DNA of 10,885 nt from positions 1-10,885 of the forward strand of contig JAEWBU010000322.1 in NCBI GenBank assembly GCA_023390985.1, in the 5' to 3' direction. This DNA comes from Pseudomonadota bacterium. GTDB taxonomy: Bacteria > Pseudomonadota > Gammaproteobacteria > Burkholderiales > Burkholderiaceae_C. The notes beneath the pieces were generated by a model. The model saw nothing but the letters and a program-made list of their open reading frames with translations. It had not been told where the DNA came from and did no database searches. The translations under genes and the position numbers were made by a program. This document shows positions 1 through 5,985 of the stretch, one piece after another (positions within the stretch are counted from its first letter, which is position 1; each line of letters starts with the position of its first letter).

Positions 1-432
1 CACGATGACTTCGCCGGGGAAGAGCTTGAGCCCCGTGGCGCCGGCATCCAGTGCGGCGAAAGCTTCGGTCGGCGTCGCGACGCCCGGCAGGCACGCCATG
101 CCGAGCTCGCGCGCTTCCTGCACCACGTCGGCGTTGAAGTTGGGCGACAGCACGAGCCTTCCACCGGCCGCCTGTACCGGGCCGACATCGGCGCGGCGCA
201 GCACGGTGCCCGCGCCGCCCACGGCCTGCGGGAACGCATGGGCCAGGATCGAAATGCTCCTGAGCGGCTCGGGCGAGTTGAGCGGCACCTCGATGAGGCG
301 GAAGCCCGCATCGACCAGCGCCTGGCCCACGGGCAAGGCGTCGTCCGGCGTGAGACCGCGCAGGATGGCCACCAGCGGCAGCGTGGCCAGCGCCTGGTCG
401 AAGAAGTCGTCTTGCGGTTCGGTGTTCGTCAT
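1..432 (-). CDS. dgoA: 2-dehydro-3-deoxy-6-phosphogalactonate aldolase, 3' end cut by window
   Basis: This is a class I aldolase of the KDPG/KDPGal family, a cytosolic enzyme that cleaves 2-keto-3-deoxy-6-phosphogalactonate to pyruvate and glyceraldehyde 3-phosphate. The first 144 codons are present; the family is about 205-215 residues, so roughly the last third lies beyond the left edge. Visible motifs are PLVAILRG (19-26), the catalytic acid/base Glu48 in IEVPLNSP (47-54), GAGTVL (73-78), SPNFN (96-100), PGVATPTEA (116-124) and the Schiff-base lysine Lys136 in GLKLFP. IEVPLNSP and AILRG match the DgoA branch better than the Eda branch. The ATG at 432-430 overlaps the dgoK stop as ATGA, which suggests translational coupling. 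No frameshift is seen in the part present. The pairing with dgoK makes the galacto-configured substrate likely, although some homologues also accept KDPG. Confidence 0.93.
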   Translation of the reverse strand, partial: MTNTEPQDDFFDQALATLPLVAILRGLTPDDALPVGQALVDAGFRLIEVPLNSPEPLRSISILAHAFPQAVGGAGTVLRRADVGPVQAAGGRLVLSPNFNADVVQEARELGMACLPGVATPTEAFAALDAGATGLKLFPGEVIV

Positions 433-1337
433 GCTCGTGTTTCCAGCGTCCGGGCCAGCGACCGGAGCCCGCGCCAGGTGGCTTCGGCGCCCAGGCAGGT
501 CGCCTCCAGCCCGACGGCCCGCAGCGCGAGGCGGTAGCGCTCGGTCAGCCCGGGCGCGCCGACCAGCACCAGGTCCGCGCCGCTATTTTCCAGTCGCTGC
601 GCGCGCAGTTCCTCGCCGATGACCAGGCCCGACAGGTAGCTCGGCAAGGCGGCGGCCGGCAGCTGGTCGAACAGCGAGGACGTGCGCGCGGCGAACGCCG
701 CATGCAGCAGGCTGCCGGCCTGGCGCGCGTGCAGCACGCCGCGCAGGAAGGCGGGCTCGTCGAGTTCTCCGTCGTCCTCCGGCAGGGTGCGCGCGAGGAT
801 CGAATGGCGCCGCAGCAGCGCGTAGACCTCGCCGGTCATGAAGGTGGAGAAGCCGGTGATGCGGCCCTCGCGCACGCGCACCCACTTGCTGTGGGTGCCG
901 GGCAGCACGAAGGTGCCCTGGTGGCGGGCCAGCAGTTCGAGCGCGCCGAAGACCTGGACCTCTTCGCCGCGCATCACGTCGTGCACGCCGGCATGCAGCG
1001 TGCTCAGGCCCGGCACGATGCCGAGGCGCACGCCCGCGGGCGCGTCGGGCACCCAGGCGATGCGGTCGGCCAGTTCGCCCGCGCCGGCGGGGCAGGGGCA
1101 GTAGGGCGCCTCGATCCAGCCCTGGCGGCTGCCGACCATGCCGCTGGCCAGGCACAGCGTGCCGCGGCGCGGGTGCCAGCCTTTCAGCAGTTTCGAGAAT
1201 GCGGCGGGGAAGCCCCCGGCGGGCACCTGCAGGATGCCGTCGGGGCCGTGGCGCTCCTCGAGCACCGCGCCGTCGGGCGACAGGCGCGCGGCGCGAAGGG
1301 ACGTGGTGCCCCAGTCGAGCGCGATGAGGTCGTTCAA
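429..1337 (-). CDS. dgoK: 2-dehydro-3-deoxygalactonokinase
   Basis: This cytosolic enzyme phosphorylates 2-keto-3-deoxygalactonate at O-6 with ATP, the step before the DgoA aldolase. The 302-residue length is normal for the DgoK family (about 290-310). Visible motifs are the N-terminal phosphate-binding DWGTT (8-12), SGMVGS (65-70), MRGEEVQVFG (122-131), LPGTHSKW (145-152) with family-typical THSKW, and TFMTGE (165-170). The start is TTG at 1337-1335. In this frame a stop lies at 1352-1350, with no ATG or GTG between, and a GGAG sits 7 nt upstream of the TTG, immediately beside the outer end of a palindromic repeat. It lies downstream of the IlvD/Edd dehydratase and overlaps dgoA by 4 bp, so the three genes probably form one transcript. 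A kinase in this locus implies at least one six-carbon substrate, because a 2-keto-3-deoxypentonate lacks the C6 hydroxyl. Confidence 0.93.
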   Translation of the reverse strand: MNDLIALDWGTTSLRAARLSPDGAVLEERHGPDGILQVPAGGFPAAFSKLLKGWHPRRGTLCLASGMVGSRQGWIEAPYCPCPAGAGELADRIAWVPDAPAGVRLGIVPGLSTLHAGVHDVMRGEEVQVFGALELLARHQGTFVLPGTHSKWVRVREGRITGFSTFMTGEVYALLRRHSILARTLPEDDGELDEPAFLRGVLHARQAGSLLHAAFAARTSSLFDQLPAAALPSYLSGLVIGEELRAQRLENSGADLVLVGAPGLTERYRLALRAVGLEATCLGAEATWRGLRSLARTLETRA

Positions 1338-1348
1338 GCCGCCGCTCC
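1338..1348 (-). promoter_or_regulatory. Ribosome binding site for dgoK TTG start
   Basis: Read on the minus strand, GGAG at 1348-1345 is followed by 7 nt and then TTG. This spacing supports the TTG start. The first G of the motif is the outermost base of the repeat arm, so a folded repeat on the mRNA would end right at the ribosome binding site and could limit its access. The spacing is seen in the sequence; any effect on translation is inference. Confidence 0.6.
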
Positions 1349-1436
1349 GTCATTCCCGCGGAGGCGGGAATCCAGTGCTTCCTGCTGGCGCCGCAGGAGG
1401 CGGGAGCCCTGGATCCCCGCCTCCGCGGGGATGACG
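1348..1436. repeat. Two-arm palindromic repeat element, copy 1
   Basis: Two 28-bp arms (1348-1375 and 1409-1436) are inverted relative to each other with 26 of 28 positions matching. Each arm alone is also a palindrome: left ATTCCCGC-GGAG-GCGGGAAT, right ATCCCCGC-CTCC-GCGGGGAT, that is, 8-bp stems with 4-nt loops. The 33 bp between the arms contains a smaller TCCTGC/GCAGGA stem (about 1380-1396). The left core fits the ATTCCC-N8-GGGAAT form known for neisserial dRS3 repeats, but similar dispersed sequences occur widely in proteobacteria and homology is not claimed. It fills the 106-bp gap between the IlvD/Edd dehydratase stop and the dgoK start. It could act as an mRNA processing or stability element, or as an attenuator. 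No U-rich tract follows, so it is not a classical terminator. Confidence 0.9.
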
Positions 1437-1443
1437 GCCTGCC

Positions 1444-3186
1444 TCAATGGTTGTCGCGCGGCACGAACGCGCCGCGCTTGCCCACCAGGAACTGCAGGTC
1501 CGCGCCTTCGTCGGCCTGCAGCACGTTGTCCACGTACAGCTTCCAGTAGCCCGAGGACAGCGGCGGCTTCGGCGGCGTCCAGGCCTTCAGGCGCGCCTGC
1601 AGCTCCTCGTCGGAGATGTGCAGCTGGATGCGGCGGTTCGGAACGTCCAGTTCGATGATGTCGCCGTTCTTCACGATGGCCAGCGGGCCGCCCGCGGCCG
1701 CTTCCGGCGCGGTGTGCAGCACCACCGTGCCGTAGGCCGTGCCGCTCATGCGCGCGTCGCTGATGCGGACCATGTCGGTGATGCCCTTGCGCAGCACCTT
1801 GGGCGGCAGCGGCATGTTGCCGACCTCGGCCATGCCGGGGTAGCCCTTGGGGCCACAGTTCTTCAGCACCATCACGCAGGTCTCGTCGATGTCGAGGTTC
1901 TCGTCGTCGATACGCTTGTGGAAGTCCTCGATGTCCTCGAACACGACGGCGCGGCCCTTGTGCACCATCAGCTCGGGCGTGGCCGCGCTCGGCTTGATGA
2001 CCGCGCCGCGCGGTGCCAGGTTGCCGCGCAGCACGGCGATGCCGGCCTTGTCCTTGAACGGCTGCTCCAGCGGCTGGATCACCTCGGTGTTGTAGTTCTC
2101 CGCGGACTCGATGTTCTGGCCGACCGTCGTGCCGTTGGCGGTGATGGCGTCCAGGTGCAGGTGCGAGCGGATCTCCTTCATCACCACCGGCAGGCCGCCC
2201 GCGTAGCAGAAGTCCTCCATCAGGAACTTGCCCGAGGGCTGCAGGTTCACCAGGCAGGGCATCTCGCTGCCCAGCTTGTCGAAGTCCTCGACCGAGAGCT
2301 CGACGCCGATGCGGCGCGCGATGGCGATGAGGTGGATCACCGCGTTGGTGGAGCCGCCGATGGCGGCGAGCGTCTTGATGGCGTTCTCGAAGGCCTGGCG
2401 GGTGAGGATCTTCGACAGCCTCAGGTCTTCATGGACCATGTCGACGATGCGCCGGCCGGCGTTGCGCGCGATCACGTTGCGGCGGCCGTCCACGGCCGGA
2501 TAGGCCGCGTTGCCCGGCAGGCCCACGCCTAGCGCCTCGACCATGCTGGCCATCGTCGACGCGGTACCCATCGTCATGCAGTGGCCGTGGCTGCGGTGCA
2601 TGCACGACTCGGCCTCGAAGAAGTCCTGCAGCTTGAGCGTGCCGGCGCGCACCTGCTCGCTCATGCTCCACACGCCGGTGCCCGAGCCCAGCTCCTGGCC
2701 GCGCCACTTGCCCGACAGCATCGGGCCGCCCGACACGCCGATGGTCGGCACGTCGACCGACGAAGCGCCCATCAGCAGCGAGGGGGTGGTCTTGTCGCAG
2801 CCCATGAGCAGCACGACGCCGTCGACCGGGTTGCCGCGGATCGATTCCTCCACGTCCATGCTGGCGAGGTTGCGGTACAGCATGGCGGTGGGCCGCAGCA
2901 GCGTCTCGCCGAGCGACATCACGGGGAACTCGAGCGGGAAGCCGCCCGCCTCGTACACGCCGATCTTCACCTGCTCGGCGAGCGTGCGGAAATGCGAGTT
3001 GCAGGGCGTGAGCTCGCTGAACGTGTTGCAGATGCCGATGACCGGGCGGCCGTCGAACTGGTCGTGCGGCACGCCCTTGCCCTTGACCCAGCTGCGGTAC
3101 GCGAAACCGTCACGGTCCTGGCGGCCGAACCATTGCTGGCTGCGGAGTTCTTCGGGCTTCTTGCGGGGTTTGCGTTGATCGGTCAT
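1444..3186 (-). CDS. IlvD/Edd-family aldonate dehydratase (L-arabonate / D-galactonate dehydratase-like)
   Basis: This [2Fe-2S], Mg2+-dependent dehydratase would turn an aldonic acid into its 2-keto-3-deoxy acid. The 580 residues match the pentonate-dehydratase branch, and the protein closely resembles Rhizobium L-arabinonate dehydratase as I recall it. Three cluster cysteines are in place: Cys62 (TPCN), Cys130 (MGCDKTTP) and Cys203 (GHCMTMGT). Asp131-Lys132 of the CDKTTP motif, AIGGSTNAVIHL (275-286), KNCGPKGYPGMAEVGNM (442-458) and the proposed catalytic Ser481 in RMSGTAYG are intact. The ATG at 3186-3184 heads the leftward unit; no strong Shine-Dalgarno sequence precedes it. Enzymes of this branch are reported to accept L-arabinonate, D-fuconate and D-galactonate, which share C2-C4 configuration. 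With dgoK and dgoA downstream, D-galactonate is the likeliest substrate here, but a pentonate cannot be excluded. It is not IlvD itself: it clusters with sugar-acid genes and lacks branched-chain biosynthesis neighbours. Confidence 0.9.
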   Translation of the reverse strand: MTDQRKPRKKPEELRSQQWFGRQDRDGFAYRSWVKGKGVPHDQFDGRPVIGICNTFSELTPCNSHFRTLAEQVKIGVYEAGGFPLEFPVMSLGETLLRPTAMLYRNLASMDVEESIRGNPVDGVVLLMGCDKTTPSLLMGASSVDVPTIGVSGGPMLSGKWRGQELGSGTGVWSMSEQVRAGTLKLQDFFEAESCMHRSHGHCMTMGTASTMASMVEALGVGLPGNAAYPAVDGRRNVIARNAGRRIVDMVHEDLRLSKILTRQAFENAIKTLAAIGGSTNAVIHLIAIARRIGVELSVEDFDKLGSEMPCLVNLQPSGKFLMEDFCYAGGLPVVMKEIRSHLHLDAITANGTTVGQNIESAENYNTEVIQPLEQPFKDKAGIAVLRGNLAPRGAVIKPSAATPELMVHKGRAVVFEDIEDFHKRIDDENLDIDETCVMVLKNCGPKGYPGMAEVGNMPLPPKVLRKGITDMVRISDARMSGTAYGTVVLHTAPEAAAGGPLAIVKNGDIIELDVPNRRIQLHISDEELQARLKAWTPPKPPLSSGYWKLYVDNVLQADEGADLQFLVGKRGAFVPRDNH

Positions 3187-3253
3187 AGGGTTCGTCCGGG
3201 GTGTCGAAACATATTATGGTCATACGATTGCGGCCCATTTCCCGGTGAAAACC
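3187..3253. promoter_or_regulatory. Divergent promoter region between the two operons
   Basis: This short gap separates the leftward dehydratase-dgoK-dgoA unit from the rightward dehydrogenase-cupin-gntR-TRAP-dehydratase unit. Its centre is AT-rich in an otherwise GC-rich window. TATTAT at 3212-3217 on the plus strand and CATAAT at 3219-3214 on the minus strand each match the sigma-70 -10 consensus at 5 of 6 positions. Clear -35 hexamers at proper spacing are not visible for either direction. The operator candidate overlaps both -10 candidates, a layout that would let one bound repressor shut both directions. Only the base composition and motif matches are seen; promoter activity is inferred. 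Confidence 0.6.
3217..3227. promoter_or_regulatory. Candidate FadR-type GntR operator
   Basis: TGGTCATACGA fits the T-N-G-T-N3-A-C-N-A pattern known for FadR-subfamily GntR proteins. It contains a small perfect inverted repeat, TATG-GT-CATA (3216-3225). It lies between the divergent operons, one of which encodes a FadR-type GntR regulator, so local control is the simplest reading. A single short degenerate match can occur by chance; location is the main support. Confidence 0.5.
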
Positions 3254-4222
3254 ATGAGTGCCGCATCCGCCTCCCACAAGCCCGCCGTGCTGGCCGTGAT
3301 GAAGCTGCCGCCTTTTTACGCCGAAAGGTTGCAGCAGTCGTTCGAGCTGCTCGACCGCTTGCACGTGACGGACCCGCAGGCGTTCGCCCAGGCCGCGCCG
3401 CGCATCCGCGCCATCACCGGCGGCGGCGAGTCGCAGGTCGACCGCGCGCTGATGGCGCAGCTGCCTTCGCTGGAGATCGTTTCCATCATGGGGGTGGGCT
3501 ACGACAAGGTGGACGTTCCGGCCGCGCTGGAGCGCCGCATCCCGGTCACGCACACGCCGGACGTGCTCAACGACGAGGTGGCCGACACCGCCATCGGCCT
3601 GATGCTCTCGGTCGCCAAGAAGCTGCCGCAGGCCGACCGCTACGTGCGCGAAGGCCGCTGGGAGAAGGAAGGCGCGATGCCGCTGGCCCGCAAGATGTCG
3701 GGCGCGCGGCTGGGCATCGTGGGGCTGGGCCGCATCGGGACGGCGATCGCGCGGCGCGCCGAAGCGTTCGGCATGTCGATCGCGTACACCAGCCGCAGTC
3801 GCAAGGACGTGAAGTACCTGTACCACCCGAGCGCGGTGGAACTCGCGGCGCACGTGGACTTCCTCGTCGTCATCACGCCCGGCGGCGCCGAGACCCGCCA
3901 CATGATCGACGCCAAGGTGCTGCGTGCCCTGGGCACCAAGGGCTACCTCGTGAACGTGTCGCGCGGCTCCTGCGTGGATGAAGCCGCGCTGATCGAAGCG
4001 CTGAAGCACGGCACCATCGCCGGCGCGGCGCTGGACGTCTTCGAGAACGAGCCGCGCGTTCCGCAGGAGCTGCGGGAGATGGACAACGTGGTGCTCGCCC
4101 CGCACATCGGCAGCGCCACCGTGCAGACCCGCCACGCGATGGCGTCGCTCGCCTTCGACAACCTCGCCGCGCATTTCGCCGGCCGGCCGCTGCCGACGCC
4201 GGTGCCGGAATGCCGCGCCTGA
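3254..4222 (+). CDS. D-isomer-specific 2-hydroxyacid dehydrogenase (glyoxylate/hydroxypyruvate reductase-like)
   Basis: This cytosolic NAD(P)-dependent enzyme interconverts a 2-keto acid and a D-2-hydroxy acid. The 322 residues are normal for the GhrB/HPR-type branch. Order of motifs: N-terminal substrate domain with GVGYDKVDV (80-88); Rossmann GLGRIG (157-162); after the next strand the basic stretch SRSRK (180-184), which favours NADPH over NADH; and the catalytic triad Arg237 (NVSRG), Glu266 (DVFENEP) and His284 (APHIGSAT). I prefer the ATG at 3254 because GGTGA stands just before it at 3244-3248; a GTG at 3245 in the same frame would add three residues but has no ribosome binding site. 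It is the first gene of the rightward operon. Its step is not obvious: it might remove glyoxylate or hydroxypyruvate side products, or reduce or oxidise a pathway keto/hydroxy acid. Family assignment is firm, substrate is not. Confidence 0.9.
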   Translation: MSAASASHKPAVLAVMKLPPFYAERLQQSFELLDRLHVTDPQAFAQAAPRIRAITGGGESQVDRALMAQLPSLEIVSIMGVGYDKVDVPAALERRIPVTHTPDVLNDEVADTAIGLMLSVAKKLPQADRYVREGRWEKEGAMPLARKMSGARLGIVGLGRIGTAIARRAEAFGMSIAYTSRSRKDVKYLYHPSAVELAAHVDFLVVITPGGAETRHMIDAKVLRALGTKGYLVNVSRGSCVDEAALIEALKHGTIAGAALDVFENEPRVPQELREMDNVVLAPHIGSATVQTRHAMASLAFDNLAAHFAGRPLPTPVPECRA

Positions 4223-4246
4223 ACTGAACAACGAACGCTGTCACAC

Positions 4247-4627
4247 GTGAACTTCAAGAAAGTCGTCCTCTTCACGGACACCGACGGGCGCGCGCGCTTC
4301 CGCGAGGAGGACGTGCCGCTCACCGAGGGCAACCCGCAGGCGATGCTCTCCGCCCTGCAGCCCAGCGGCGGCTACCAGCTGCGCCACAGCCCGGTGGGCT
4401 TTCGCAGCGCCTTCCACTGCTCGCCGCACACGCAATGGGTGTTCATCCTCGGCGGCGCAATGGAGATCGGCCTGCAGGACGGCACCTCGCGCGTGTTCCG
4501 GCCGGGCGAACACTTCTATTCCGCCGACCTGCTGCCCGCGGGCGCGACCTTCGATCCCCAGGTGCACGGCCACCGCAGTGCCCAGTCGGGCGACCAGCCG
4601 CTCGTGACGCTGTTCGTTCGCGGCTGA
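4247..4627 (+). CDS. Small single-domain cupin protein, function unknown
   Basis: This 126-residue protein has a single beta-barrel cupin domain. The first cupin motif appears as FHCSPHTQWVFILGG (56-70), with His57, His61 and Gln63 where many cupins have H-x-H and a Glu. DGTSRVFRPGEHF (78-90) and the later HGHRS (107-111) give further possible metal ligands, His107 and His109. It has no signal peptide or membrane segment. The start is GTG at 4247; no upstream in-frame ATG exists and the next Met is residue 33, inside the conserved part. No strong Shine-Dalgarno sequence is seen. It sits 24 nt after the dehydrogenase gene and 4 nt before gntR, so it is co-transcribed. Small cupins in sugar-acid loci can act as isomerases or lactone-handling enzymes (KdgF is one uronate example), but this sequence is not KdgF by its motifs and I assign no reaction. 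Confidence 0.8.
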   Translation: MNFKKVVLFTDTDGRARFREEDVPLTEGNPQAMLSALQPSGGYQLRHSPVGFRSAFHCSPHTQWVFILGGAMEIGLQDGTSRVFRPGEHFYSADLLPAGATFDPQVHGHRSAQSGDQPLVTLFVRG

Positions 4628-4631
4628 CGCG

Positions 4632-5384
4632 ATGGCGCAGATCAAGAACGTCCTCGGCAACACGCTCGACCTGCTGGGCGTGGCCATCATGTCCGGCCGC
4701 TACGCGCCGGGCGCGTCCATCCCGCCCGAGCCGTTGCTGGGCGAGGAACTGGGCGTCAGCCGCACCGTGGTGCGCGAGGCCGTGAAGTCGCTGGTCGCGA
4801 AGGGCCTGGTGACGACGGGACCCAAGGTCGGCACTCGCGTGCTGCCGGCGGAACAGTGGAACTGGTTTGATCCCGACGTGGTGGTCTGGCAGTCGCAGGT
4901 GGGCCTGACGCGCGAGTTCCTGCGCGACCTGCAGGAGCTGCGTCGCGTGGTGGAACCCGCCGCCGTGCGCATGGCCGCCGAACGCGCCACCGCCGAGGAC
5001 ATCGCCGGCATCGAGGCGGCCTACGAAGGCATGCGGCGCGCGGTGGAGGAAGGCGGCGACTACGTCACCCACGACCTGAGGTTCCACCAGGGCCTGCTGC
5101 GTGCCTGCCACAACCGCATGGTGCAGCAGATGAGCAAGGCGCTGGCCGCGCTGCTGCGCACCAGCTTCGAGGTCTCGACCAGCCGCAAGGACGGCCCGCG
5201 CCTGTCGCTGCCGCTGCACCGCGCGGTGCTGGACGCGGTGATCGCGCGCGACCCGGCCAAGGCGGAGAAGGCGATCCTGGTGCTGATCGACGGTGCCCGC
5301 GAGGACATCGAGGAAGTGCTGGCCTCGCACCGCCGCCTGCCCAAACTGGACGCGCCGGCCCGCCTGCTGCGCGCCAACGGCTGA
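4632..5384 (+). CDS. FadR-family GntR transcriptional regulator, DgoR-like
   Basis: This DNA-binding regulator probably controls both divergent units and senses an aldonate or keto-deoxy acid. The 250 residues comprise an N-terminal winged helix (about 7-72; ELGVSRTVVREAVKSLVAKG at 39-58 is the helix-turn-helix) and a C-terminal all-helical FCD ligand domain (about 95-232). The linker WNWFDPDVVVW (76-86) resembles the W-N-(Y/W)-(L/F)-D-x-D-V-(L/V)-x-W signature of E. coli DgoR, the galactonate repressor. FCD metal ligands Asp148 and His152 (DLRFH) and His196 (LHRAV) are visible; the usual last His of the set is not apparent near 216-222. The ATG is 4 nt after the cupin stop and has only a weak Shine-Dalgarno sequence, so translation may depend on the upstream gene. 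The candidate operator at 3217-3227 fits this family. The exact effector is unproven. Confidence 0.88.
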   Translation: MAQIKNVLGNTLDLLGVAIMSGRYAPGASIPPEPLLGEELGVSRTVVREAVKSLVAKGLVTTGPKVGTRVLPAEQWNWFDPDVVVWQSQVGLTREFLRDLQELRRVVEPAAVRMAAERATAEDIAGIEAAYEGMRRAVEEGGDYVTHDLRFHQGLLRACHNRMVQQMSKALAALLRTSFEVSTSRKDGPRLSLPLHRAVLDAVIARDPAKAEKAILVLIDGAREDIEEVLASHRRLPKLDAPARLLRANG

Positions 5385-5397
5385 AGAAGCAAGTGAA

Positions 5398-5412
5398 AGA
5401 GGAGAACGATTG
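5398..5412 (+). promoter_or_regulatory. Ribosome binding site fixing the TTG start of the TRAP small subunit
   Basis: AGAGGAG at 5398-5404 is followed by 5 nt and TTG at 5410. It is one of the best Shine-Dalgarno sequences in the window and lies in the gap after gntR, so it decides the start of the transporter gene although no ATG is present there. Confidence 0.8.
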
Positions 5413-5985
5413 AAAACCGCCATCGACTGGTTCTTCAAGGCGCTCGAGTTCCTGGTCGTCCTCGCCATGGTCGCGATGGTGGCCATGGTGTTCGGCAACG
5501 TGGTGCTTCGCTACGCCTTCAACTCCGGCATCCAGGTGTCCGAGGAGATGTCGCGCTACTGCTTCATCTGGCTCACCTACATCGGCGCCATGATCGCCAT
5601 GCGGGAAAAGGGGCACCTGGGCGTGGACACGCTGGTCAAGCACCTGCCGGTGCTGGGCAGGAAGGTCTGCCTGTTCATCTCCGAGTCGCTCATGTTCTGG
5701 TGCAACCTGCTGTTCTTCATCGGCACCTGGAAGATGCACGGCCTGCAGGTGAGCAACGTGTCGCCGGTGGTGGGCATCTCCATGATCTGGATCTACGGCA
5801 TCGGCTACGTCGTGGCCGTGGTGATGGGCCTCTTCAACCTGCAGGTGCTCTGGCGCCTGGTCACCGGCCGCATCGCCGAGGATGAACTGGTGCAGGTGAT
5901 CGAGTCGGAGGACGTGCCGGCGCACGCCATGGCGGCGCAGCCTGAGCCCACCGCCGCCGTCGAAGCGGGGAGGGCCCGCGCATGA
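5410..5985 (+). CDS. TRAP transporter small membrane subunit (DctQ family)
   Basis: This inner-membrane subunit of a sodium-coupled TRAP importer couples with the large permease and the periplasmic binding protein. The product is 191 residues with four predicted hydrophobic helices (about 12-33, 49-64, 84-106 and 122-146). It carries the family pattern GNVVLRYAFNSG (29-40), SEEMSRYCFIWLTYIGA (44-60) and REKGHLGVD (65-73). The C-terminal 40 residues are hydrophilic and rich in Glu, Ala and Pro. TTG at 5410 is chosen because it follows a strong AGAGGAG and gives the expected N-terminus; longer readings of the frame would run back into gntR and have no family support. Its stop overlaps the start of the next gene as ATGA. 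The adjacent enzymes suggest an aldonic or related sugar acid as cargo. Confidence 0.9.
   Translation: MKTAIDWFFKALEFLVVLAMVAMVAMVFGNVVLRYAFNSGIQVSEEMSRYCFIWLTYIGAMIAMREKGHLGVDTLVKHLPVLGRKVCLFISESLMFWCNLLFFIGTWKMHGLQVSNVSPVVGISMIWIYGIGYVVAVVMGLFNLQVLWRLVTGRIAEDELVQVIESEDVPAHAMAAQPEPTAAVEAGRARA

Noticed and set aside
1348..1436. Repeat as a CRISPR unit or insertion-sequence end
   Set aside because: There are only two copies 7 kb apart, with no regular spacers, no transposase and no obvious target-site duplication; it fits a dispersed intergenic palindrome.
702..1658. Open frame on the plus strand opposite dgoK and the start of the IlvD/Edd dehydratase region
   Set aside because: It is antisense to dgoK, has no family resemblance, and includes translated repeat sequence (FPRRRESS, then WIPASAGMT) that marks a spurious reading.
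1447..2532. Plus-strand frame opposite the IlvD/Edd dehydratase
   Set aside because: It is His/Val/Arg-rich shadow coding with no recognisable motif; the opposite strand encodes a complete conserved enzyme.
1444..3186. Assignment as IlvD (dihydroxyacid dehydratase) or Edd (6-phosphogluconate dehydratase)
   Set aside because: The overall sequence matches the pentonate/aldonate dehydratase branch, and the neighbours are galactonate-pathway genes rather than branched-chain or Entner-Doudoroff genes.
5293..5409. Upstream extension of the TRAP small subunit into gntR
   Set aside because: The extension is Arg/Pro/Cys-rich and reads gntR out of frame. The TTG at 5410 follows a strong Shine-Dalgarno sequence and gives the expected family N-terminus.
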